Position numbers and translations under genes: made by a program. From Gloeophyllum trabeum ATCC 11539 (lineage: Eukaryota > Basidiomycota > Agaricomycetes > Gloeophyllales > Gloeophyllaceae), in contig NW_006920416.1 of NCBI RefSeq assembly GCF_000344685.1, positions 1,775,299-1,828,961 on the forward strand: a stretch of 53,663 bases of DNA, in the 5' to 3' direction. Position 1 is the stretch's first letter. Each line of letters begins with the position of its first letter. Shown here piece by piece: positions 19,425 through 30,306 of the stretch. A model generated the notes under the pieces. That model made no database searches and had not been told where the DNA came from. It was given only the letters and a program-made list of their open reading frames with translations.

Positions 19425-21047
19425 TCATGTATTACAATATGGCAAAGATGCGAAGATATAGTCAAGCAGGTGTTCCATTAGGCATGAATTGTTGATATCT
19501 TCCCAGTCAATGCCGTAGGCCAGGATATCCTCAGGTGCGAGAGGCTCATCTATGGTATGGACCATAGACTCAAGACCCCTTGCACTATACTGGAGGAGTC
19601 CGAAGAAAAACAGATCACGAGGGCTGCGATCACATTGACCATCGAGGGACATCGTGTGGTTGTTCCAAGCCTCAGCCCAATCCTGGGTGTCTGCATTGAT
19701 GGAAGGGAGGAAAAGGAGGTGGAGCAGCCAGATGTGGGCGGGGTCTTCAGCGTCCAAGCCATAGTAGAGTTCAAGATCAATGCAAAGATTCTTCCATTTT
19801 GTATTGTATCCCCATGTGACATCATACCACAGATGTTCAATACGGGTATTGTGAACACTGCTGTATATACAGGTGAGAGGTCAGAGACATTGACAGTGGA
19901 AGTGGGTGAGGGGAATGACTGGCCCCAGATGTAAGACCCTCAACCTACGCCAGGGCTTTGCTCTATGTAGCGGGCGACAGCAACATTCTCAGTGCCATGG
20001 TCTCCATGAAGGCGGCTGGGAAGACCATACCTCTCAATGCTGGTGAGGAATAAAGCTAGGATGGTGTTGGCCTGGTTATTGTTGTGTACACCTATGGTTA
20101 CCACAAGCCGGGCCATTCCCTCAATGAACGCATGGGTGATGAGCTTCCACTGTATGAGCGCTGGATAATGGGAGTTGGTGAGGATCTGAATTAGGGTGTT
20201 GTGCAGTAAAACTGACCATGCTGACCATCACCATGCCAGAGGCAATTGACTCCTGCAACATGGTACTTCCGCCGGAGAATGCGCCTGTCACCAAAGAGGT
20301 GAGGGACACCATGGACACGGAGGTATGGTACTACAATCCTCTCACACTGGATGTGAAGGCCCATGGACTGCAGGTGGCCGGCAATCATGCGACGACCAAA
20401 ATTGGGAAAGGACTGCAAGATATGTAGGAGGTGAGCATCCAAATCTTCATCAGAGATCACAGAGAAAGCCGCAGTGCGGGAGGTCCATGTGCGATGAGTG
20501 TTGCCTTCCTCATTGACTTCAATGCAAGAGACAGGTGGGGCAGGCTCAACAATGCCGTATTCCAAGGCACGACGTCTGACGGTGTGGAACGAAACATGCA
20601 AGACGTCTGCAATGCTGCTGGGGCTTCGGAGTTCAAGGGCACTTGCGAGAAATGAAGGCTCGATGTGGATCTTGGGGCACTTGCGAGATCCATGTTGATC
20701 ACGGTAGGTAACAGATGGTTGAGGGGGAGGGATAGGGTTGGCAGAGGCGTGTCTCGCTTCGTCAAGGCATTGCAGCATGTCCACAATACTGGAGGAAAGG
20801 GTGGCAAACTCAGACATGGGGAAGTGATATGAGTGCTTTAATATTAATGCGATTGGAGAAACAATTGTTCAAAAGTCAAATACGAGAGAAGTTGGAAACT
20901 GACCTGCTGTGCTGCAGCGAGGAACGTTAGGATCTCCTGCTGCTGCATGTCCAGGTGGGGTAGATCTCCAACTCGGGTAAGAACAGTGAGACAAACATCA
21001 TCACATAGAAGGCAGTAAGCAGTGCAGAAGTTGCGAAGAATATCCAT
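19425..21047 (-). pseudogene. Basidiomycete integrase-core (rve, DDE) gene with one nonsense codon
   Basis: Four minus-strand exons (20904-21047, 20217-20835, 19920-20160, 19425-19860) join in frame across introns of 68, 56 and 59 bp to give 480 codons including the stop. Residues include [50 protein letters not shown] and SVHNTRIEHLWYDV. These are the Asp, Asp and Glu blocks of the retroviral-type integrase fold found in a multicopy agaricomycete family, followed by the C-terminal block HIWLLHLLFLP and YGIDWED. The only defect seen is a TGA at 19940-19942 before GSYIWG, where relatives have Arg. It may therefore be recently dead, or intact in another allele. The upstream frame MDILRNFCTAYCLLCDD is the likely start. 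Confidence 0.75.
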
Positions 21048-22305
21048 CACCGAGGAGTGTTATAGGAATTGGAGAGGAGGGATGATGTCTCAGTTGCAAA
21101 GGGTTAAACATTTATTGGTTTCATTGATAGTGTGGAACGGAAATAAACTAAGAGCGGTAGAGCACGTTGCAAAGACAGGAAATATGTTGAGAAGGGTGTA
21201 TACGTGACACAGGTGTAACAGGACAAATTATGAACTATTGCTAAGTGTCTAGGAAATGCAATTAAATTGATATCAGATAGGGAAGGGGTGATAGAATGTG
21301 GCTAATTCTGTGGATTAAATGTGAGATCTAGTTTAGTCGAGGAAGGATGATTGTGGCAGTGCCTGAGCACCCGCCGGCACGGATCCGCACGCGTGCCGGA
21401 GAAGTATCGAGCAGGATCCCGGTGAAATGCTGGAGAATGCCGGCGGGTGCTGGCATGAGTGCTGCACTGTGTGGCATGGGCTGACAGTAGTGCATGGCGA
21501 GCATGGGTAGCGAACTGTGGCCCAGGCATGCCAGGGCTCAGTGCCGCACGTGGTAGCATGAGTAAGCATGGGTTGTGGAGTCATACTTGCGTGCTCAATG
21601 GTGCAGGAGCGTGCTAGGGGGTGCTAGGGGGTGCTATGGCCGGGCATGGGTGAGCACCTAAGGCTCATCACTTTATTGTCCAGTGTAACCATAATGTTCG
21701 GCTCCCATCAAGTCAAGCAAGCTTTAGCGCCCAACCTCAGATTACAGACCTCCGGGAGCTATAGTATCTTGATTACCGGTCTAAGTTGTCGCGCTCCTTC
21801 ACTGCCGCATGAGGGTTATCGCGCCCATGAAGTCATCCAGGCATCGACCTCGAGGGCCTACGAAGAAGTTAAGAAACTTAATCTTTGTCCAATTGTTAGT
21901 TTCATTCCCAGGCACGGTTCATAACTGCTGTCCTTCAGGTGCACTCCTCTCCCGCTAATTTACTTTGTAACTCACTATATATCAAATGGACTGCATCTCT
22001 CTTTCCCTTGCAAGTTGTGCAGTTGCAGATGCTCACTAGTAGTCTACCCGCTTCTCCCAGCCCAGAAGCACAGACGCCCATTACTTACGGTACAACTCTT
22101 CATTCTTCAACCTATGTGGATCCGCTCTTATAAAATTAATCAACATTTCTTCATATACTTCGGGCTGTGAAGCGCCTTTAGTGACGCGTCCATCATCAGG
22201 GTCGTTTAGCACAATACTCTTCTCTACGTCATAGGTCGATTCTCATAATATTGGCAGGATCGATCTAGCAGTACCCAAGGAGCATGATACGTGTACTACT
22301 GCAAT
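21048..22305. other. Intergenic; GC-rich low-complexity block
   Basis: At 21360-21640 repeated words (GCATGGG, GTGCTAGGGG in tandem, GAGCACC at both ends) suggest a decayed small transposon, but I could not find a target-site duplication. No gene is seen. Confidence 0.4.
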
Positions 22306-23643
22306 TTAGTAGTCCCTATCATTAGGCCACATTACATTGGAAATACTGATGCCTCTCAGGTTTTGTACCTTACTGTAGACCTTCTCCTCGAAGGCGTATG
22401 CGTGAGTCAGGGCAAAGGTCGGGTCCGCTTCCTCCAAAGATGGTCCAAAGTCCCAGTCCGTCTTCTCTGCCACGTTGTACTCTTTGACCCATGCCTCGGT
22501 CGAGAGGCATACCCCATCGCTGCAGCCTATGAGCTTGAGATACGTCTTCGGTGCCAACAGTATGAGCCGGAGGGCAGGGTGGGTCGAAACGACCATCTTC
22601 TCCCTATACTTCGGGCATTCTGTCCCGAAGTACGTTTCAGGGTTTCCCATCCACGCTGGCAAATCAGTCCGGATGACTTCCAGGTAGGATCGCTTCATGA
22701 TGACGGGATGATGGTTAACGATCCCCGTATCGGTGTCGGAGCACCACTCCCAAGATATTTTCCTCTCCGAATATCTGACCAATGCTTTCAGACGTTCGAG
22801 ACAACCATAGTATCTTCCGAGCATGGCCAGTTTGTACCTGAAAGACCCGAGAAAAAGCGTGATCCCTTGACACGCTGGGTGGTCGATCAGGGCAGAGAAC
22901 ACAGGAGCACGAGAGAGGTAATGCGCAAAAATAATCATGGAGTTGATCTGTCCCGCACTGTGCGAGGGGGGGCTCCCATCTCGTTTGTCTGCTGATTCAC
23001 AGAATTCGGAAGTAGATTTGTGAAGGTGACGGAACGCAATCATGAGACATTCGAGAGCCGATGCTCCTTCAAGGTCTTGCAGCTTCTTTCTCATGATTTC
23101 GAATCCTGGCAATTCGTCCTCGTGGCGCCCCCAGCTGTATTTCTCTAGGAGCTCTGTAAATCCGCCTCCGACGAATTTTTTGGCGGATTTGGCCACTTGC
23201 TCAGCCAAGCCCGTAATCCGGAGCATCGCGTAGCTTCTCATAGTGTCCATCATGTGTGCTTCGAATCTCTCTCCCGGGAGACACAATGCTTCAAAAAACC
23301 GCTGAGCGGCACTCCGGTCAGCTGACCCCGGCACATCGTTGGTGGCCAGCATGAAGTGGATGGCTCTGAGACTCCTTTCCTCCATTACTGCAGCCACTAT
23401 CTTGCCGCGTTCCCCGGTCGAAAGAGCCATGGCTACGTCATCAAGGAGTTGAAGCTTCCCATTTGCGGCCTCTGCTGTGTACACCGCAGTGGGTCGGGCA
23501 GATACAAGTCGTGGAACAATGTGCAGGATTTGTAGTTCTTCGGTGAGTCGTCCCTGTTTCTCTTCTTACCCATACCAGGCCTTTCAGTATATGGCCAAAT
23601 CCACGGAACATAGGAATATCGTACCGTTCGTAAGACTCTCCAT
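22306..23643 (-). CDS. B-type deaminase-fold protein, catalytic Glu and one Cys lost
   Basis: Two exons: 23625-23643 (19 nt, MESLTN plus one base) and 22306-23564, joined across a 60-bp intron (GTACGA to GGGTAAG). The product is 425 residues, MESLTNEEKQGRLTEELQIL onward. The first exon was found by comparison with the sister genes and corrects an N-terminally short open frame. Residues 40-330 form the shared helical region (LLDDVAMALSTGERGKIVAA, MRSYAMLRITGLAEQVAK). The deaminase-like region reads STHPALRLILL with H335-P336-A337, then C359-L-S-T362. The catalytic Glu is Ala and the second zinc Cys is Thr. The frame is intact and the fold core is conserved, so a non-catalytic role is likely. 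Confidence 0.72.
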
Positions 23644-24526
23644 GATCGACAAGACAGAAGCTGAGTATTCGTGTTGTCCCGGATGTTTTCATGCACTGGC
23701 TTAAATACAGTCATAGGTCTTATTCCCAAGTCGTTTCACGGCAGAAGTCTGTGTCATCGTTGCACTACAAGCATGTGGCTACAAGGATGTGATAAATCTG
23801 ATCCGAGTCATCCGACTCACAATGTTGATCATGAAGCATCCGACTCGGCCGCACTTCGGATCATATCGAAGATACTTACGAGCTGGATGGACAGCATACA
23901 GGAAAAGTGTCTAATGGAGAGAATAAAATGTAATATGTGTACAGTAAAGCTAGTCGTCCCTCCCATATACACTAAGTATCCCATCTCTCAGTTGGCATGA
24001 CGGTGTTCTGGGGCAGGCAGTTGTCATGTGACAATGCAACCTTCCCCTGTCACTGGGCGAACGGAAGTGAAAGGGAGACCAAGATCAAAGCAACACAAGA
24101 CAACTACCATCGGCCTCGACGGGACTCATTCTTTTTAGTGTTCGAGTTTCATGAGTAATCGCTGCAATCGCCTTGCCGGGTTCTTGGTACAAGAGCATCC
24201 TTGTACCGGAGAGCCCGGAGACTGTAACAGTCTGATCTTTACAATGTTTGCCATTAGAAAGTCAAGCGACAAGGGACGGCTGTCATTTGTTCCGAGTGAA
24301 CTCAGTTGCATCAATTATAGAGGCAAACATCCGGGGCTGCCGATCGCCAGCAGCGTTGAGTTTCACTTGAAAGTAGGCCGACCTAGTTATTGTAAGTCCT
24401 CCAGACGTGCGCTGAAAGGGCATAAGGCAGTGAACAGAAGACTGAACTCGAAAATATAAATCATGACAGTACTTCGAGGGCATTCGTACTTCACGTGGGA
24501 CGACGAATATACACACACTGTAAAGA
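23644..24526. other. Intergenic between divergent B- and C-type genes
   Basis: The 883 bp between two divergently oriented family members must hold both promoters. No other gene is visible, and I could not place a convincing TATA box. Confidence 0.4.
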
Positions 24527-26001
24527 ATGGAGGCATTTTCCAGTACGTCAATCGGATACACTGTGACCCACTCCACTCACTGGCACATACAGAGCGCAGC
24601 AGGCAGGAGAAGCTGTCTGTTTACCTAAAGGTGATGGAATTATACATGGGGTATAATTGGCGCCCGACATCGAATCGCAATGCCTCAGCCAAGAGTCCAC
24701 ATTCCATCGGACGAAGTAACATGGAGATGCGCTCAAAGCAGGAAGACATGATTGCGAAGCTCTTAGACCAGCTTGCGCTCTTGCTGGCAACTGGGCGTCG
24801 AGGGGAGGTGGTAGCAACGATCTTCACAGACATGACTTTGTCGGAGGTCCAGATATCCTTCAATGAGCCACCTTCTGCGGGACAGAAGAAGCAGGCGAAG
24901 GAGTTGTTTGACCTACTACGCGGCACGACACAGGCGAACACAATCGAAAGCTTGGGAAAGCTGCGCGGATTTGCGCACAGCCACTGTGCCGAGACCATCA
25001 AGGCCAGAATGGAGAGGATCCGCAGATCCCTGCACGGCTCACCAGTTACGACCCGGGAATTGAGGCGGGTGATAGAGGAGCTGAAAGCAGGTGGCGACAA
25101 ACCCATATCTCAGTGGTCTGACCCTCCCATCCGTGATTGGAAGAACCTTCGATTGGTGTATGAGAATGTTGACAATCTTCACGCCTCAGACCTGCTCTCT
25201 AGGATGCTGGATGACACTTTGAGGTGGTCTCAGAACTGGGGTACAGGGAATGAGACGAACCTGCCCGATGACGAGGAAGTTCAGCGCAGGTGTTTGATTG
25301 CGCACGTCCTCGGTGGTGCAACGATCCTGAAGGATGACTTGCCGCCCATCATCAAGTTATCTTCGCGTCTGCGCAAGCTGGGTAGATTCTGGCACGGTCT
25401 TGAGATGGTCATTGTGTGGGCGTCCAATCAATTTGATCAGGGGAACAGTATCCGTTACAGATGGATCCCTGATGACCCCAGATTGGACACACCCATACCG
25501 TCTTTCAAGCTGGGCACGCAAGCCAGCGCAATCATCCAATACCTCATGAAAGTGAGGCAATCCTCTCTCACATATGAGGAACTTGACCACGCACGGTTGA
25601 ATGCAATCCTGGCCAAACTAAATCCGAATGAGATGATATGTCCGACTTGTCACTGTGAAGTGCGCCAGATCTTGGCCGAGCGAAGGCATGATAATAAACC
25701 CGGCTCCATAGGGTGCAACAAGCGAAGCTGCCTCACGTGCAAGCTCTGGATCGAATGCTACAACCGGGTGGAACGAACCGCATGGGCAACCAACGGGTCC
25801 CACTACAAGCCCTACCGTAACTGGCGTCTTCCTGGAGTCTATACCCATATTGAGGATGAGGTGATCGACATAATGGAGGCAATGCTATTTTCATATCTAG
25901 TCCAGAGGGTGATCACCCAGGAATTGCCGCCTATGCGATCGGATGACGAGGCGAGCTTCCCCAAAGGCTCGCCGACGTTGGCATTGGAGCTAATGGAATA
26001 G
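24527..26001 (+). CDS. C-type deaminase-fold protein with full canonical active site
   Basis: Proposed exons: 24527-24542 (MEAFS plus one base) and 24593-26001, with a 50-bp intron GTACGT...TACAG, giving 474 residues. An unspliced frame from 24463 is also open, but the short exon and phase-1 intron match the other genes. The N-terminus RSRQEKLSVYLKVMELYMG is followed by LLDQLALLLATGRRGEVVAT, the shared region. The catalytic region has CHCEVRQIL with H359-C360-E361, then IGCNKRSC385-L-T-C388 KLWIECYN. This is the textbook zinc-deaminase His/Glu/Cys-Cys set. The C-terminus (ITQELPPMRSDDEASFPKGS) is specific to this subfamily. Of the clearly active-looking members this is one of two, so it is a good candidate for the ancestral function. 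Substrate unknown. Confidence 0.75.
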
Positions 26002-26249
26002 AGTCCCGCAACGCAAGCTCAGGCATTTTTGTGTTTGCGTGTGTAGGGGCTCATGAATTATAGGAACATTAGTACTACCGCCGGAGACCAAGTATCAATA
26101 ACATAACCAATATCATATATTTCGCTGAACGAACCTCATTTGGAGATTGGCACTGGCCAGACCTCCGGACGTAATCAAGATCCACGTACTGTTCATCACG
26201 AATCATGTTCACCTCTAGGTAGATGAAGAGTTAAGTCTGCATCAAAGGT
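26002..26249. other. Short intergenic region between convergent genes
   Basis: The 248 bp lie between the stop of the C-type gene and the truncated A-type fragment. Nothing was recognised. Confidence 0.35.
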
Positions 26250-26546
26250 TTAGGTGGCCCTCCTTTCAGCAGCGCGACGTTCACTATCCAGAGGGTCGGC
26301 AGCGGTAGCAAGCGTTAACCGCAGCCCCTCCTCCTCCGTATTTTCCATCGAGACCGCCACCGAACGGCCCTGCTCGCCGGTACACAGCAGCGTGGGCACA
26401 TCATTGCGCAGCGTGAGGCGCGGATCCCTCTCGCTCCCCTCTTCGTCCTCCAGGCTCGGAACGACGCCCCGTGGGAGGTGCAGCTTGGAAAGCCAGAAGC
26501 ACCGCAAGAGTTGCAGGCTGTTCGCCAGTCGCGCGCTCCGCTCCAT
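26250..26546 (-). pseudogene. 5' fragment of an A-type deaminase-fold gene
   Basis: From the ATG at 26546 the minus strand reads MERSARLANSLQLLRCFWLS, then KLHLPRGVVPSLEDEEGSER and LCTGEQGRSVAVSMENTEEE. It is close to the first about 90 residues of the 6675 gene and ends after DPLDSERRAAE, where homology stops near 26262. The catalytic domain is absent. An acceptor-like CTCCACAG precedes the ATG, as in the 14012 gene. It lies about 1.3 kb from the second glutaminase copy, repeating the A-type/glutaminase association of 6.7-14 kb. Confidence 0.8.
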
Positions 26547-27019
26547 CGCCGTCTGTGGAGGTTGCGTGATAGAGTGAACCGCCGGTGTTGACTGTGGCAA
26601 AGACCGAGAACCGTCGCCGCGCCACTCGGCTCGCGATCAGCGAATCACAATCCGCCCCTGCTCATGTACTAGTACAAAGGATGTTCACTGCTGACTGCTC
26701 CCTGCTAGCCTGAGCACTCTCATCCTGTCTCGATCGTCCTACCAACAGCGTTTCTCGCTGTCTCGTGTACGTCAACATGTACGGAATCCTGCCCGCGTTG
26801 TAGACGCTGAAGGGACTAGTTATAGCAGTCCGTCCGTTACGCCTCTGTCGGCATTCACTGATCTATGCCGGACTAAGTCCCCTATCATTCCCTACCCCAG
26901 TTGCGCACACGATCCGCCGAAGCACTCATCCGGCGTCGCGTACAGGCGTGGCGCGTACCTCGCATCCAGAACGTGCGTGTACTTCCGTTTTTCTTCCCGG
27001 CGCGCGCGCAATCGATACC
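26547..27019. other. Spacer with a short copy of a dispersed repeat
   Basis: At 26590-26770 the words GCCGAGAACCGTCGC and CGCCACTCGGCTCGC recur in the repeat blocks at 29838 and 37768. No gene. Confidence 0.5.
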
Positions 27020-27310
27020 CTGTGGGCAGCCAGTCAATCCGATCGTGGGGAACAGCATTGGACATGGCTGGATCCCGGAGAGCTCTGAGTCGGATCTGAA
27101 CATACCTCCCTTCAAGTTGGACGTTGAACCGCTTGAGGTCATCAAGTACCTCATAGAAGTGAGTGACTCCGCTCCAGCTATGAAGAGCTTGATCATGCGC
27201 AGATCGCCGCCATCTTCTACTTATGGAAACTGAACGAAACACTCGGGCCAAGATGCCATTGTGAAGTACGCCAGGTTTTGGTGTTTCGAACTCATGAGGG
27301 GAAGCGAAAC
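27020..27310 (+). pseudogene. Relic of a C-type deaminase-fold gene retaining the HCE motif
   Basis: The plus strand reads NPIVGNSIGHGWIPESSESD and FKLDVEPLEVIKYLIEVSDS, matching the region just before the active site in the C-type genes. After a one-base frameshift the next frame gives AIFYLWKLNETLGPRCHCEV and RQVLVFRTHEGK. His-Cys-Glu is encoded at 27257-27265. The Cys-x-x-Cys part and everything upstream of about residue 300 are gone. Only comparison with 24527-26001 makes it visible, because the frames are short. Confidence 0.7.
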
Positions 27311-27361
27311 ACTGCAGCAGGCACTCAGAGTCAACCCATCCGACTCTATCTTCGATTGTAT

Positions 27362-27892
27362 ATGGACGCTGCTGGTCTTACCAACGGTACGATGTTACCG
27401 TAATATACGATCCTGGGGGTGCACTGAAAGAGCGCTTTGGCAAGACGAGAAACAGGCACACCTCTCGGAGGACCTCCAGGTCCTGCACATCGTCCCGCAC
27501 CTCGTACGTCTCCGCCCCGCGGGCGTGTACGCCACCGCGGCGAGAGACAAGGTCCTGAGGCTCTTGGCCGACGTCGTGAGCGCGCTCTCGACCGGCCGAA
27601 CGGTCACGGTCGCGACGGGCGGCGCGGGGCGCTTCACGCTCGCCTTCGGCGGTTTCTCGCGGCGCTGTGTAATCTCGGGGAGTGGCTCGAGGCGCGGGTG
27701 CCGGATGCGGTGAGGGGGTATGCGATGCCGCGCATCACGCGCTTGGCTCGGCAGGTCGCAGGCGACTGCAAGAAGTTCGTCGAGAGGGGTTCATCGCGTC
27801 GGAGGTGCTCGGGAAGCATACCTGGGGATGCCGCGAGGAGGAATCACCCGGATTCGAGGCCATGGAGGCGAAGCTCCCGGGAGGACTGAATA
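27362..27892 (+). pseudogene. 5' part of a B-type deaminase-fold gene, frameshifted and truncated
   Basis: Exon 1 at 27362-27386 encodes MDAAGLTN. A 58-bp intron (27387-27444, GTACGA to GGCAAG) leads to DEKQAHLSEDLQVLHIVPHL. The frame then gives LLADVVSALSTGRTVTVA, but the segment after FTLAFGG is deleted and shifted. The following pieces are in two other frames: EWLEARVPDAVRGYAMPRIT and KHTWGCREEESPGFEAM. At about 27892 the gene breaks into glutaminase sequence. No catalytic region is left. The B-type exon-intron structure is preserved at the 5' end, which confirms the intron model used for the intact genes. Confidence 0.78.
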
Positions 27893-29601
27893 CACACAGC
27901 TCGCGAGCACCACCGACGTCATCCTCGCCTCCTGGCCACTCTGGCTGTACGCCAATCCGGCGCTGGGGAAGTATCTCCTGCGCCCGCTTCTCGCGTACCA
28001 GGCGAGCGGGATGTATCCGAATCAGTGGAGCGCGCATGGTTTGGGTGCGTGTTGCCTACATTAAGTGGAGGTGGAAGTGGAAACTTGGATACTAATTGGG
28101 GCTAGGGACGTATCCAAAGGCGTTGGAGCATAACGATGGTGAGAGGGCTGGCGAGGTCCGGTTGGGTGATGGGACTGATTGCGCTGCGCGCAGGGAAGGA
28201 CCTGGCAATGCCAGTGGAAGGTAATCGGGGTCTTGTCCGTCGGAAACGGGAGGATAGCTCACGCAGAGGTTATATCCCAGAATGCGGCAACATGCTCATC
28301 ATGGCCCTCTCCTACACGCTCGCCACGAGCGACCACTCCCTCATTACCACCTTACGTCCGTCTCCTCTTCCCTGCCCCGTCACTCCGCTGACACTGCAAC
28401 AGTACACCCTCCTCGACCAGTGGACCCAGTACCTCGTCACCAACTCTCTCATGCCGGCCAACCAGCTCATTGCAGACGCCTTCGCGAGCTCTCTGGCGAA
28501 CCAGACCAACCTCGCCATCAAGGGCATCGTCGGCATCGAGGCGATGAGCGTCATTGCGAACATGACGGGGGATGCGGGGCGGGCGGCGAATTACAGCGTA
28601 CGTTCATGGTCCTTACGCTTGGTCAGGTTAGGAGCCAGGTTTGTTAATGATGGATATTTAGTCTGTTGCGAGTGGGTATGCTGAGCAGTTTAGCAAGCTC
28701 GCTATGGCGAGCACCGAGGGACACTTGACGTTGAATGTAATCAGTTCATTCGCTCACTTGTATCCATGTCTTAACCCTTTCGTATTGCAGTACGGCGATG
28801 AACGCAGGTACGTTCTTTCATGGTATGAAAGCATGTATGACCATTGATTCTGACTTCTGTGTCTGCCAGCTGGGGCCTCGCGTACAACCTGTATGCCGAC
28901 GTGCTCCTGGGCACTCAGGTGTTTCCGAAGTCGTTATATCAGATGCGTACGTGGCCTTAATGAGCGTATCCAACCCGTACTGATGTGCGTCCCGTCCAGA
29001 GGACTGTTGGTACGGTACCGTCGCCAGTGAGTATCGAAAGAGCCCGCTGTACTACAACTTACGGATATCTCTACAGGCACGTACAGCGTCCCCCTAGACA
29101 CTAGGCACACATACACCGAATCAGGTATAATTATGATTCCGTATTTCACCCCAGCTCATCGCGTCTTCTCCAGACTGGGAAATCTGGATGGCAGCTCTTG
29201 CCACTTCCACGCAGACGCGCGACCTCTTCATCGAATCCGTGCACAACTACGCCGCATACAACGTTGGCAACAACAGCGAGCCATTAGGCGACTGGTACGA
29301 CGCGATCTCGGGCGTGGCACAGGCATTCCGCGCGCGCCCACAGGTCGGGGCACACCTTGCGCTCCTGGTTCTCAATACCACCACGACAAATGCGGGGGGT
29401 CAGGGATGTGCACTTACCAGCACCAGTTCGTTTCCAGCATTTTCTGGGACGCAGGGGCCGAGTACGACCGGCGGGGGTAGTGGTGCGGCGCCGAGCCATA
29501 CAAGCCCAGCGACCCGCGTAATTGTTCGTCCTGTTCTGTTCGTGTCACTGGAAATTTCCGTACTGGGGCTGTCGTCCGGCGTGTGGGATCTGATATGGTG
29601 A
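27893..29601 (+). pseudogene. Glutaminase A-like gene, copy 2, 5'-truncated
   Basis: It starts abruptly in the middle of the family (DVILASWPLWLYANPALGKY), fused to a B-type pseudogene. It continues with YPNQWSAHGLG, LAMPVE, ECGNMLIMALSYTLATSDHS, LMPANQLIADAFASSLANQT and NLAIKGIVGIEAMSVIANMT. It keeps an exon missing from copy 1: WEIWMAALATSTQTRDLFIE, SVHNYAAYNVGNNS and GDWYDAISG. The Ser/Thr-rich tail and hydrophobic C-terminus match copy 1. The signal peptide and the first half of the enzyme are absent, so the copy cannot make a normal secreted protein. The sequence 29395-29961 reappears after the N gap. Confidence 0.82.
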
Positions 29602-29961
29602 TTTCTAGGGTGAAGTGCTTCGACTGTGTGTGTGTCACATATTTATCATCTTCCGACGCAGTACGCAATATTTAGCCACGTATCTCGAATTGAAAGCGAT
29701 TGACAGACATTTCATCAATCTGCCTCCGGTTGACGCCTAGCAACCATGTACCTTCACAACGTTGCAGACCTTGAGCGCGAGTCGTCCGTCATAAATAGGC
29801 TACATGCGACATCATAAGGCGAAAGTCAATTCACAATGCAGCAATGGCCGAGAGCGGTTTCCACGCCACGCGGCTCGCCATCAGCCAATGAGATCTGTCC
29901 TACTCGCAAAGGATTACTTCTGCTCTCATCCTGTTTCAATGCGGCGTCTGCCTTCATCATC

Positions 29962-30306
29962 NNNNNNNNNNNNNNNNNNNNNNNNNNNNNNNNNNNNNNN
30001 NNNNNNNNNNNNNNNNNNNNNNNNNNNNNNNNNNNNNNNNNNNNNNNNNNNNNNNNNNNNNNNNNNNNNNNNNNNNNNNNNNNNNNNNNNNNNNNNNNNN
30101 NNNNNNNNNNNNNNNNNNNNNNNNNNNNNNNNNNNNNNNNNNNNNNNNNNNNNNNNNNNNNNNNNNNNNNNNNNNNNNNNNNNNNNNNNNNNNNNNNNNN
30201 NNNNNNNNNNNNNNNNNNNNNNNNNNNNNNNNNNNNNNNNNNNNNNNNNNNNNNNNNNNNNNNNNNNNNNNNNNNNNNNNNNNNNNNNNNNNNNNNNNNN
30301 NNNNNN
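29962..30306. other. Assembly gap (345 N)
   Basis: A run of N flanked by near-identical sequence on both sides, as at the other gap. Probably unmerged contig ends. Confidence 0.95.

Noticed and set aside
21360..21660. MITE with GAGCACC ends
   Set aside because: The end similarity is weak and no flanking duplication could be found, so only a low-complexity block is reported.
24463..24526. Upstream start giving a 512-residue C-type protein
   Set aside because: It would read through an intron with good GTACGT and TACAG sites; the spliced 474-residue model matches the family's phase-1 intron.
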